Below the pieces are notes generated by a model. The model saw only the letters and a program-made list of their open reading frames with translations, had not been told where the DNA came from and did not search any database. Source: JBEIGE01 sp040382055 (GTDB lineage Bacteria; Pseudomonadota; Gammaproteobacteria; Burkholderiales; Burkholderiaceae_C). From it: a stretch of DNA of 64,000 nt. Position 1 is the first letter of the stretch, and every line of letters starts with the position of its first letter. Of this stretch, positions 17,542-24,873 are shown in pieces. The stretch lies in assembly GCA_040382055.1 (NCBI GenBank), contig JBEIGE010000010.1, forward strand, positions 1 through 64,000, given 5' to 3'. The translations under genes were made by a program, and so were the position numbers.

Positions 17542-18567
17542 ATGCCAGATACCCGTAAATCCTCCAACCCTGACAGACCGCACAGTCCGCGTACCCTGCT
17601 CACGCCCGCCATGCACAGCGTGCTTGACCGCATGGCGCACGCCGGGGCTCCTCCGCTGCACAGTTTGAACCCGCAGCAGGCCAGGCAGGCCTACGAGGCC
17701 GGTGCCGGAGTACTGGACAATCCGGCGCATAAGCTGGCACGGGTGGAGGACTTTTGGATTCCAACGCGCGATGGACAAACCATGGGCGCACGGTTGTACA
17801 TGCCTGATGGTTTGCCTAGTCAGTTGCCCGAACAAGCCCCCGTGCCTGCACCAACCCCCCCGGTGCTTGTGTATTTTCATGGTGGCGGCTTCACCATAGG
17901 CAGCATTCAAACCCACGACACGTTATGCCGGTCTTTGTGCCATCTGGCGCACTGTGCGGTGGTGTCTGTGAATTACCGGCTCGCGCCCGAGCACCGGTTT
18001 CCGGTGGCCGTGAACGACGCTTTTGACGCTGTGCTGTGGGTTGCCTTCACCGCCAGCGGGCTTGGGGTCGATTCAAGCCGTCTGGCTGTGGGAGGCGACA
18101 GTGCAGGGGGCACGCTGGCCGCGGTATGTGCCATTCTGGCGCGCGACGCCGGACTGCCATTGGCCTTGCAATTGCTGATTTACCCCGGCACTACCGCCCA
18201 CCAGGATACGCCCTCCCACCAGACCTTTGCCAAAGGATTTTTGTTGGAACAGGCATCCATCAATTACTTTTTTGACCATTACATCGATAGGGCAGACCGC
18301 GACGACTGGCGCTTTGCACCCCTCAATGCACCCGATCACCACGGCCTGGCACCGGCCTGGCTGGGCCTGGCCGAGTGCGACCCCCTGTTTGACGAGGGAC
18401 TGATGTATGGCGACGCCCTGAGGCTGGCCGGTGTACCGGTAGACCTTGAGATTTACAAGGGCGTGGTGCATGGCTTTATCTCGATGCGGCGGGCTTTGCC
18501 TGAGGCCCGGCAGGCGCATCAAGATGCGGCTCATGCCCTGCGCCAGGCTTTCCAAACTTCTCATTGA
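17542..18567 (+). CDS. Alpha/beta hydrolase, hormone-sensitive-lipase (HSL) family
   Basis: This 341-residue esterase has the HSL oxyanion motif HGGGFTIG near residue 113, YRLAPEHRFP near 139 and nucleophile S187 in GGDSAGGTLA. Downstream, LAECDPLFDEG supplies the Asp and VHGFI the His of the triad. HSL esterases hydrolyse short-chain acyl esters. It has no secretion signal. It is 18 bases ahead of the thioesterase-acetyltransferase gene on the same strand, so a joint transcript is likely. Confidence 0.9.
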   Translation: MPDTRKSSNPDRPHSPRTLLTPAMHSVLDRMAHAGAPPLHSLNPQQARQAYEAGAGVLDNPAHKLARVEDFWIPTRDGQTMGARLYMPDGLPSQLPEQAPVPAPTPPVLVYFHGGGFTIGSIQTHDTLCRSLCHLAHCAVVSVNYRLAPEHRFPVAVNDAFDAVLWVAFTASGLGVDSSRLAVGGDSAGGTLAAVCAILARDAGLPLALQLLIYPGTTAHQDTPSHQTFAKGFLLEQASINYFFDHYIDRADRDDWRFAPLNAPDHHGLAPAWLGLAECDPLFDEGLMYGDALRLAGVPVDLEIYKGVVHGFISMRRALPEARQAHQDAAHALRQAFQTSH

Positions 18568-18584
18568 ACCTTTAAAGTTGAGCT

Positions 18585-19529
18585 ATGACCCCTGATATCA
18601 AGCCTCTTTCCACGCACAGCCAAGCTGCTTCGGGCAGCGCCCTGAAACGGTCTGACTTCCGCTTTTTTCACCGCCTTCGGGTGCGCTGGGTGGAGGTGGA
18701 CATGCAGAAAATTGTCTTCAACGGCCATTACCTGATGTACTTTGATACCGCCGTCAGCGACTACTGGCGCGATCTTGCGCTGCCCTACGAGGCTGCAATG
18801 CACCAGTTGGGCGGCGATCTGTTTGTTAAAAAAGCGTCGGTGGAATACCACGCGTCGGCGCGTTTTGATGACCGGATTGACGTAGCGATGAAATGCGAGC
18901 GCATTGGCTCGTCTTCCCTGGTGTTTCGCTGCGCCATCTTCCGTGGCGACGCATTGCTGATCACCGGCGAATTGGTCTATGTGTATGCCAATCCGGCAAC
19001 CCAGAAGTCTCAGCCCGTGCCACAAGCCCTGCGCGACATGCTGATGGCTTACGAAGCGGGTCAGCGCATGGTGACCATCACAACCGGGGTCTGGCAAGAC
19101 CTGCGTGAAGGTGCCAGACAGGTGCGTACCGAGGTTTTTTTGGAGGAACAACAAATCCCCCTTGAATTGGAGTGGGATGACCAGGACGATGCGGCCGTGC
19201 ACGCGGTGGCCTACAACCGTCTGGGTATGGCGGTTGGAACCGCGCGCCTGTTGTCAGCAGGCCCCGGACGTGCGCGTATCGGACGCATGGCGGTTACACG
19301 CGTGCTGCGGGGGTCTGGCATTGGTGCGGGCTTGATGCAGGCCCTCACCCTAGTGGCTCAAGCGCGATCAGACCAGGTCATAGTGCTTCATGCCCAGCGC
19401 AGTGCCGAGCGTTTTTACGCCCGCTTGGGTTTTACCTCGCATGGCCAGCCGTTTGATGAGGCCGGGATTGACCACATCGAGATGGTCAAATGTCTTCCAG
19501 CAGGGGATATGGCAAAGCCAGCAGGCTGA
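18585..19529 (+). CDS. Fusion of YbgC/FadM-type thioesterase and GNAT acetyltransferase
   Basis: The 314 residues hold two enzymes. Residues about 22-150 form a hotdog 4HBT domain (VRWVEVDMQKIVFNGHYLMY with the YbgC-type Asp, then a VEYHASARF strand). Residues about 165-310 form a GNAT N-acyltransferase: VRTEVFLEEQQIPLELEWD, the acetyl-CoA strand IGRMAVTRVLRGSGIGAGL with the R/Q-x-x-G-x-G/A P-loop, and FYARLGFTSHG. The GNAT part resembles ElaA/acyl-homoserine-lactone-synthase-like GNATs that start VFxxEQxxP. The frame is unbroken through the junction. Its 3' end overlaps ygfZ tail to tail by 44 bases. Confidence 0.85.
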   Translation: MTPDIKPLSTHSQAASGSALKRSDFRFFHRLRVRWVEVDMQKIVFNGHYLMYFDTAVSDYWRDLALPYEAAMHQLGGDLFVKKASVEYHASARFDDRIDVAMKCERIGSSSLVFRCAIFRGDALLITGELVYVYANPATQKSQPVPQALRDMLMAYEAGQRMVTITTGVWQDLREGARQVRTEVFLEEQQIPLELEWDDQDDAAVHAVAYNRLGMAVGTARLLSAGPGRARIGRMAVTRVLRGSGIGAGLMQALTLVAQARSDQVIVLHAQRSAERFYARLGFTSHGQPFDEAGIDHIEMVKCLPAGDMAKPAG

Positions 19530-20451
19530 GCGCGGGACCGCTCGCACTGCCCAAGGTGATCTGTGCAGCTTGGGCCGCGCTGGTTTGCATGGACACAATG
19601 GCGTCAAAACCGCCATGAGGTGAGGCGGCTGACTGAACCACAGTGCCACAGGGCTGATCCGGGTCGGTGCTTTCAAACACCTCCTGGCCGCTGTGCAATG
19701 GCGCGTCGACGTGTACCACATAAGCGCGACGTTTCAAGGTGCCCCGGAATTGACTGCGTGCCACGACTTCCTGGCCGGGATAACAGCCTTTTTTGAAGCT
19801 CACCCCCCCCACCGATTCGTAGTTCAGCATTTGGGGCACAAAGGCTTCAAAGACCGGCTGGGTCAAGGTGGCTACGCCGCTCATGACCTCGCCCCACAGC
19901 CACAGATCGAGGCTGAGTGCATCCGCTGAGCTTGCAGTTTGGACAGCTTGCGCCTGAACCGGCGCGACGAGCAGCGCTCGGGCTGAGCCTTCTGCGGGAT
20001 ACAAACCCACGATACTGAAATGATCAAAATCTGATTTTTCCCATACCCTGTATGATCTTGAAGCTACTTTTTCAATAGCACTTCCAGCCAGGCCCAGCAG
20101 CGAAAAATCAGCGGTGGCATCCGTCAGTTTGGCCTTGGCGCGAAGGACAAACATACTCAAGCGCTTGAGCGTGGCGGCCAGCAAATCGCGGCTGCAGACC
20201 AGCAAAATCTCGTCATGGCTGCGTTTGAAACCAATAAAACTGGCCTGCATGCGTCCCTTGGCATTGCAGAATGCCGCCAGCCTGGCCTCGGACAAGCCCA
20301 ACAAAGCGAAATCTTGCGTCAGTTGGCCTTGCAGGAATTTGCTGGCATCCTCGCCTTGCACGCGGATCACGCCCAGGTGCGTCAGTGAGGTTTGACCTTG
20401 AAGGGCAGGCGGTTGGCTGGCAGGGCTGGATTGAGGTGCGGCATTGTTCAT
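19486..20451 (-). CDS. ygfZ: Folate-binding protein YgfZ (iron-sulfur cluster repair)
   Basis: YgfZ/CAF17 is a tetrahydrofolate-dependent helper for repair of Fe-S clusters in enzymes such as MiaB. The 321-residue protein has the diagnostic K-G-C-Y-x-G-Q-E motif (KKGCYPGQEVVARSQFRG near 220) and the N-terminal GEDASKFLQGQLTQD region. An atypical segment (SAIEKVASRSYRVWEKSDFD) coincides with a GCTAY repeat copy. It is the second minus-strand gene left of dif, divergent from mltG across 67 bases, an arrangement common in related genomes. Confidence 0.93.
   Translation of the reverse strand: MNNAAPQSSPASQPPALQGQTSLTHLGVIRVQGEDASKFLQGQLTQDFALLGLSEARLAAFCNAKGRMQASFIGFKRSHDEILLVCSRDLLAATLKRLSMFVLRAKAKLTDATADFSLLGLAGSAIEKVASRSYRVWEKSDFDHFSIVGLYPAEGSARALLVAPVQAQAVQTASSADALSLDLWLWGEVMSGVATLTQPVFEAFVPQMLNYESVGGVSFKKGCYPGQEVVARSQFRGTLKRRAYVVHVDAPLHSGQEVFESTDPDQPCGTVVQSAASPHGGFDAIVSMQTSAAQAAQITLGSASGPALSLLALPYPLLEDI
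20020..20079 (-). repeat. GCTAY-type short repeat inserted in frame in ygfZ
   Basis: The core is GCTACTTTTTCAATAGC at 20063-20079 on the + strand, followed on the gene strand by an A/T-rich stretch (AAAAATCAGATTTTGATCAT, itself near-palindromic). The insertion keeps the ygfZ frame. Confidence 0.5.
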
Positions 20452-20518
20452 GGGTTAAATTATCAGCCTGAATGCCATAGCGGTTTGTCTGTGCGTCTTT
20501 TGTCTGGCTGGTATCAAA

Positions 20519-21538
20519 TTGAAGTCTTCTGTTTTGCGTGTGCTTGTGGTCTTGTTGCTGGGCTTGGGCCTGAGCGCGGGTGCCGGTTTATGGTGGCTTA
20601 ACAGCTCTATAGTGGCCGAACCAGCGGTGATTGACCTGTCCATCGAGCCTGGCACCTCGGCCCAGAATGTAGCGCAGGCTGTTGCGGATGCAGGCGCACA
20701 GGTCAACCCCACCTTGCTCGGCCTGTGGTTCCGCCTGTCGGGCGATGCACGGCAGATCCGGGCAGGCAGTTACGAGTTGACACCGCAGACCTCGCCCAAA
20801 ACCCTGTTGCGCAAACTGGTGCGAGGCGAAGAATCGCTGCGTTATGTCACCCTGGTGGAAGGCTGGAATTTTCGCCAGGTGCGCCAGGCGCTCCTCAAGG
20901 CAGAACAACTCAAGCCCGACACCCAAGGAATGGCAGATTTTTTGATCATGGACAAGCTGGGGCGACCCGGCCTGCACCCCGAAGGGCGCTTTTTTCCTGA
21001 TACCTATGCCTATGCCAAAGGCGCTAGCGACCTGGCGGTTTTGCAGCGCGCCATGCGGGCCATGGACAAGCAGCTGACGGCGGCCTGGGCCCAAAAAGCA
21101 ACCAATTTGCCATTGAAGAGTCCGGAACAAGCCCTGATCCTGGCCAGCATTGTGGAGAAGGAAACCGGCCGACCCGTTGACCGCGCCATGGTCTCTGGTG
21201 TCTTTAACAACCGCCTGCGTATCGGCATGATGCTGCAAACGGACCCGACCGTGATTTATGGCTTGGGTGAATCCTTTGACGGCAACCTTCGACGCCGCGA
21301 TTTGCAGACCGATACACCGTGGAACACCTACACCCGCCCCGGACTGCCACCCACGCCCATTGCCATGCCCGGCAAGGCCTCCTTGCTGGCCGCGGTTCAG
21401 CCGGCCACGACCCAGGCGGTTTATTTTGTAGCGCGGGGTGACGGCACAAGCCAGTTCAGTGCCACACTTGACGACCACAACCGCGCCGTGAACAAGTTTC
21501 AGCGCGGCATCACTGGCACCCCGACAATCACACCATGA
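20519..21538 (+). CDS. mltG: Endolytic murein transglycosylase MltG
   Basis: MltG cuts nascent peptidoglycan and sets glycan strand length at the inner membrane. The 339 residues include an N-terminal anchor (VLRVLVVLLLGLGLSAGAGLW), a LysM-like part (LRKLVRGE, VTLVEGWNFRQVRQAL) and the YceG catalytic domain with EGRFFPDTYAYAKG and the catalytic Glu in LILASIVEKETG, then LQTDPTVIYGLG. The only reasonable start is a TTG, since no ATG or GTG precedes the anchor in frame. It overlaps tmk by 4 bases (ATGA), the usual betaproteobacterial order. Confidence 0.93.
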   Translation: MKSSVLRVLVVLLLGLGLSAGAGLWWLNSSIVAEPAVIDLSIEPGTSAQNVAQAVADAGAQVNPTLLGLWFRLSGDARQIRAGSYELTPQTSPKTLLRKLVRGEESLRYVTLVEGWNFRQVRQALLKAEQLKPDTQGMADFLIMDKLGRPGLHPEGRFFPDTYAYAKGASDLAVLQRAMRAMDKQLTAAWAQKATNLPLKSPEQALILASIVEKETGRPVDRAMVSGVFNNRLRIGMMLQTDPTVIYGLGESFDGNLRRRDLQTDTPWNTYTRPGLPPTPIAMPGKASLLAAVQPATTQAVYFVARGDGTSQFSATLDDHNRAVNKFQRGITGTPTITP

Positions 21539-22212
21539 GCGGACTTTTCATTTCTTTTGAAGGCATAGACGGCGCGGGTAAATCCACCCACATTGCCCCA
21601 CTGGCGCAGGCCTTTACTGAACAAGGCCGGATTGTCACCCTCACGCGTGAACCCGGTGGCACCCCACTGGCCGAGAAACTGCGGGCCATGGTGTTGAACG
21701 ACACCATGGATCCCATGACCGAGGCCTTGCTGGTGTTTGCCGCCCGACGCGATCATTTGCAGCAAGTCATCGAGCCGGCACTGGCACGCGGTGAAGTGGT
21801 GCTGTGCGACCGCTTCACAGACGCCACCTTTGCCTACCAGGGCGGTGGCCGTGACTTTGACCTTGATTTGCTATCAACATTGGAGCAATGGGTTCAATCA
21901 TCCCAAGGGCTAAGCCCCGATTTAACCAATCACGAGAAGGCAGGGCAGGGCACCCAGGGTATTCGCCAGCCAGACCTGACGCTCTGGTTTGACCTGGACC
22001 CGGCCATTGCCGCAGAGCGGCTGGCGGGTGCGCGGGTGCCCGACAGGTTCGAAGCCCAGTCGCAGGCGTTTTTTCAGCGCGTGGTTGCAGGCTACGCCCG
22101 GCGCATGCACCTATCGCCGCATCGCTTTGTGCAAATTGCAGCCAATGCGCCGGTGCACTCCGTCTGGCAGGCTGTGCGTAGCGCAGTGGTGCAACGCGGT
22201 TGGCTCTCATGA
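21535..22212 (+). CDS. tmk: Thymidylate kinase with in-frame insert
   Basis: Tmk phosphorylates dTMP to dTDP. The P-loop FEGIDGAGKST lies at residues 8-18, the TREPGGTPLAEKLR motif near 38, the DRFTDATFAYQGGGR motif near 91-105 and the LWFDLDP strand near 150. Between GGGRDFDLDLLSTLEQWV and PDLTLWFDL, most Tmk proteins have a short linker. Here about 20 extra residues (SSQGLSPDLTNHEKAGQGT and on) are encoded by a nearly full repeat copy. The protein is therefore 225 residues instead of about 205-210. The catalytic motifs are intact. Confidence 0.95.
   Translation: MSGLFISFEGIDGAGKSTHIAPLAQAFTEQGRIVTLTREPGGTPLAEKLRAMVLNDTMDPMTEALLVFAARRDHLQQVIEPALARGEVVLCDRFTDATFAYQGGGRDFDLDLLSTLEQWVQSSQGLSPDLTNHEKAGQGTQGIRQPDLTLWFDLDPAIAAERLAGARVPDRFEAQSQAFFQRVVAGYARRMHLSPHRFVQIAANAPVHSVWQAVRSAVVQRGWLS
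21870..21928 (+). repeat. GCTAY-type short repeat inserted in frame in tmk (most complete copy)
   Basis: It starts GCTATCAACATTGGAGC and ends CCCAAGGGCTAAGCCCCGAT followed by TTAACC. Both ends match the repeat layout I recall in Comamonadaceae intergenic regions, with a GCTAT...AGC arm, then a GGGCTA and GATTT end block. It adds residues between two conserved Tmk motifs without disrupting the frame. Confidence 0.55.
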
Positions 22213-23228
22213 GCGAAGCCGGCCCGATGGCTGCGCCTGCGCAGGCAAGCTGGATTGCCAGCCAGACCCGCCAATTACTGAGCCAAAAAGGCCATGCCTG
22301 GCTTTTGCAGGGTGCGTCCGGACTGGGCCAGTACGGCCTGGGCTTGTCACTGGTTCGCAGCTGGCTGTGTGAAAGTCCGCTTGCGCAGGGCGCTTGCGGC
22401 CTATGTACCAGTTGCCATGCCATCGATGTTCGCACCCATGCTGACTTGTGCGTCCTGATGCCTGAGACCACCCAGCTAGAGCTGGGCTGGCCGCTGTCTG
22501 AGAAAGCGCAGGCCGATATTGACGATAAAAAACGCAAGCCCAGCCGCGAGATCCGGGTTGAGGCCATGCGGGATGCGATTGAGTTTTCCCAGCGCACCAG
22601 TGCGCGTGGACGCGGCAAGGCTGTGCTGGTTTACCCGGCCGAGCGGATGAACGCCATCAGCGCCAATGCCCTGCTCAAAACACTGGAAGAGCCCAGCGGG
22701 GATACGCGATTTGTGCTGGCCAGCGAAGCCGCTCACCAGTTGTTGCCGACCATCCGCAGTCGTTGCATTGCTCACACCATGCAATGGCCAGCAGTGGCCG
22801 ACAGCCTGGCGTGGTTGCAGACGATGGGCATGTCTGGTGCTGATGCGGCCACACTTTTGCAGGCCTCTGGAGGCAGGCCAGAAGACGCCTTGCTTTTTGC
22901 ACAGACCGGGCGCGACCCGCAACGCTGGAAGGCGCTACCGCGCGCTGTGGCCAGCGGTGATGTTTCCATTTTCAAAGACTGGCCAGGTCCCCAGGTGATT
23001 GATGCCCTTCATCGCCTGTGCCACGACCTCATGGCCCTGAGTTCCGGGGCAAGCCCGCGCTTTTTTGAGGCAACAGACCTGCCCCCCAAAAGCGCTTTGG
23101 CTCATCTGACAGCGTGGTCGCGGGAGCTTGCGCAAGCAAGCCGCACGGCGGAGCACCCGTTCAATGCCGGTTTGATGATGGAGGATCTGGTTAACCGGGC
23201 GCAAACCGCCCTAAAATCCAGACGCTGA
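22209..23228 (+). CDS. holB: DNA polymerase III subunit delta prime
   Basis: HolB is part of the clamp loader. The 339-residue product has a P-loop region lacking a full Walker A (LQGASGLGQYGLGL), as expected of delta prime, a four-Cys zinc module (WLCESPLAQGACGLCTSCHA near 56-75) and the sensor region ANALLKTLEEPSGDTRFVL followed by TIRSRCI. The ATG overlaps the tmk stop (ATGA), which favours it over the in-frame TTG three codons earlier. In related genomes a pilZ gene usually follows holB, but here tatD follows directly. Confidence 0.93.
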   Translation: MSEAGPMAAPAQASWIASQTRQLLSQKGHAWLLQGASGLGQYGLGLSLVRSWLCESPLAQGACGLCTSCHAIDVRTHADLCVLMPETTQLELGWPLSEKAQADIDDKKRKPSREIRVEAMRDAIEFSQRTSARGRGKAVLVYPAERMNAISANALLKTLEEPSGDTRFVLASEAAHQLLPTIRSRCIAHTMQWPAVADSLAWLQTMGMSGADAATLLQASGGRPEDALLFAQTGRDPQRWKALPRAVASGDVSIFKDWPGPQVIDALHRLCHDLMALSSGASPRFFEATDLPPKSALAHLTAWSRELAQASRTAEHPFNAGLMMEDLVNRAQTALKSRR

Positions 23229-23316
23229 GTTCGTGAGTCTTGCGTTTGACCTTGAAGAAACTCTGCTCATTCATCCGGATTTCACCTGTCCAGCGAACCA
23301 GATTTACACCTCTTGC

Positions 23317-24111
23317 ATGTTCACTGACTCCCATTGCCACCTGAATTTTCCGGAGCTGAAGTCCGACCTGGTTGCTATTCGTCAGGCCATGGTCACCGCA
23401 CAGGTCACCCGCGCCTTATGCATCAGCACCACACTGGAAGAGTTTCCCGACGTTCACAAATTGGCCACAAGCTACGATAACTTTTGGGCTACCGTTGGCG
23501 TTCATCCGGACAACGAAGGCGTAACAGAGCCCACCCTGGATGACCTGATCTCTCGGGGGCAGTTGCCCCGGGTAGTGGCAGTTGGGGAAACCGGTCTTGA
23601 CTATTACCGGCTTGGGGATCGCACCTTGGCCGACATGGCTTGGCAACGCGAGCGGTTTAGAACCCATATCCGGGCAGCACAGCAATTGTGCAAACCATTG
23701 GTCATCCACACCCGAAGTGCTTCTGAAGACACCCTGGCGATCCTGGAGGAGGAGGGTGAAACCGGTTGCACAGGGTCAGCGGGCGGGGTTTTTCATTGCT
23801 TTACTGAAACCCAGGAAGTGGCGAGAGCTGCCCTTGACATGGGCTTTTACATTTCTTTTTCTGGCATTTTGACCTTCAAGAATGCCCGCAGTCTGCATGA
23901 AGTAGCGGCATTTGTGCCCATGGACAGGCTTTTGATTGAAACAGACAGCCCGTATTTGGCACCCGTACCTTACCGAGGTAAAACCAACAATCCTTCTTAT
24001 GTACCTTATGTCGCGGCAAAGATTGCTGAGCTTAAATCGTGTTCGGTCGAGGAGGTTGCGCGCACCACCAGTCTCAATTTTGACCGTCTATTTAGCGGTG
24101 TTTTAACATGA
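23317..24111 (+). CDS. TatD-family metal-dependent hydrolase
   Basis: This 264-residue protein is a TIM-barrel DNase/hydrolase. The ATG gives the classical start MFTDSHCHLNFPEL with the metal ligands H6 and H8. The frame stays open 28 codons further upstream to a GTG, but that leader has no family counterpart. Further motifs are GETGLDYY near 88, IHTRSASEDT near 128, FHCFTETQE near 158 and the terminal ETDSPYLAPVPYRGK near 209. The segment between the holB stop and this start (88 bases) holds no gene that I recognise. The stop overlaps the ankyrin gene (ATGA). Confidence 0.92.
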   Translation: MFTDSHCHLNFPELKSDLVAIRQAMVTAQVTRALCISTTLEEFPDVHKLATSYDNFWATVGVHPDNEGVTEPTLDDLISRGQLPRVVAVGETGLDYYRLGDRTLADMAWQRERFRTHIRAAQQLCKPLVIHTRSASEDTLAILEEEGETGCTGSAGGVFHCFTETQEVARAALDMGFYISFSGILTFKNARSLHEVAAFVPMDRLLIETDSPYLAPVPYRGKTNNPSYVPYVAAKIAELKSCSVEEVARTTSLNFDRLFSGVLT

Positions 24112-24767
24112 TAAGTTACTTTAAGTTACTGATATATCTTGTTGTATTTATTGGTTATTCATCGATCCATGCGGGGTCTTACGATGATTTTTTCAAGGCC
24201 ATTAAACGCGATGATGACCGTGTCATTGTGAACCTGCTTTCGCGTGGGTTTGACCCCAACACACCTAATCCAGATGGCGATCATGGCTTGCTGCTGGCCA
24301 TACGGGAGCCTTCACCAAAGGTCGTAGCGGCGTTGCTGGGTGCAAAAAACATTCAGGTTGAGGCTCGCAACCGTCAGGATGAGAGTCCCTTGATGCTGGC
24401 AGCGCTCAAGGGACTGACAGACATTGCCGTCCGGCTGGTTGCGCAAGGCGCAGACGTCAACAAGCCCGGCTGGACACCTTTGCATTACGCGGCGACCAGT
24501 GGCAATCTGGAGATCATTCGTTTGTTGCTGGATAACCATGCCTACATTGATGCCAGTTCACCCAATGCCAGCACGCCCTTGATGATGGCTGCGATGTACG
24601 GTACCGCTTCGGCAGCAAAGTTGTTGCTTGAGTCGGGCGCCGATCCAACAATCAAGAACGATCAAGGTTTGACGGCCCTTGACTTTGCACAACGTGCCAA
24701 TCGCGCTGATTCATTCGCCATCATCAGTGCGTTTACCAGGGCCAGAGAACCACGTGGCCAGTGGTGA
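24108..24767 (+). CDS. Secreted ankyrin-repeat protein
   Basis: The 219 residues begin with a signal peptide (ISYFKLLIYLVVFIGYSSIHAGS, cleavage probably after HAG). Four to five ankyrin repeats follow, recognisable by ESPLMLAALKGLTDIAVRLV, TPLHYAATSGNLEIIRLLLD and TPLMMAAMYGTASAAKLLLE, each ending with a GADxN-like turn. It probably acts in the periplasm as a protein-binding scaffold. It is translationally coupled to tatD and its stop lies only 12 bases before the dif site. The gene is more A/T-rich at its start than its neighbours. Confidence 0.88.
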   Translation: MISYFKLLIYLVVFIGYSSIHAGSYDDFFKAIKRDDDRVIVNLLSRGFDPNTPNPDGDHGLLLAIREPSPKVVAALLGAKNIQVEARNRQDESPLMLAALKGLTDIAVRLVAQGADVNKPGWTPLHYAATSGNLEIIRLLLDNHAYIDASSPNASTPLMMAAMYGTASAAKLLLESGADPTIKNDQGLTALDFAQRANRADSFAIISAFTRAREPRGQW

Positions 24768-24779
24768 TCTTCTGTTTTC

Positions 24780-24807
24780 AGATCATACGATGTATATTAT
24801 GTTAAGT
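24780..24807 (+). other. dif: Probable dif site (XerC/XerD chromosome dimer resolution site)
   Basis: The 28 bp align without gaps to the E. coli dif as I remember it: XerC half AGATCATACGA, central TGTATA (identical), XerD half TTATGTTAAGT (10 of 11 identical). The XerD arm and centre are the most conserved parts of dif across proteobacteria, and the XerC arm is the variable one. The site lies in the 106-bp gap between two convergent blocks of genes, and gene orientation flips here (23 of 25 on + to the left, 34 of 38 on - to the right), as expected where replication forks meet. Confidence 0.85.
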
Positions 24808-24873
24808 AGAATAGATGAGGTGCGGTCTGTGGTGTCGTGGATGTTAGGCAATAACAATGCAGCGCCTTCATGA

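Noticed and set aside
23233..23316. Upstream extension of the tatD gene from a GTG
   Set aside because: The family start with metal ligands at H6 and H8 comes from the later ATG, and the extra 28 residues have no counterpart.
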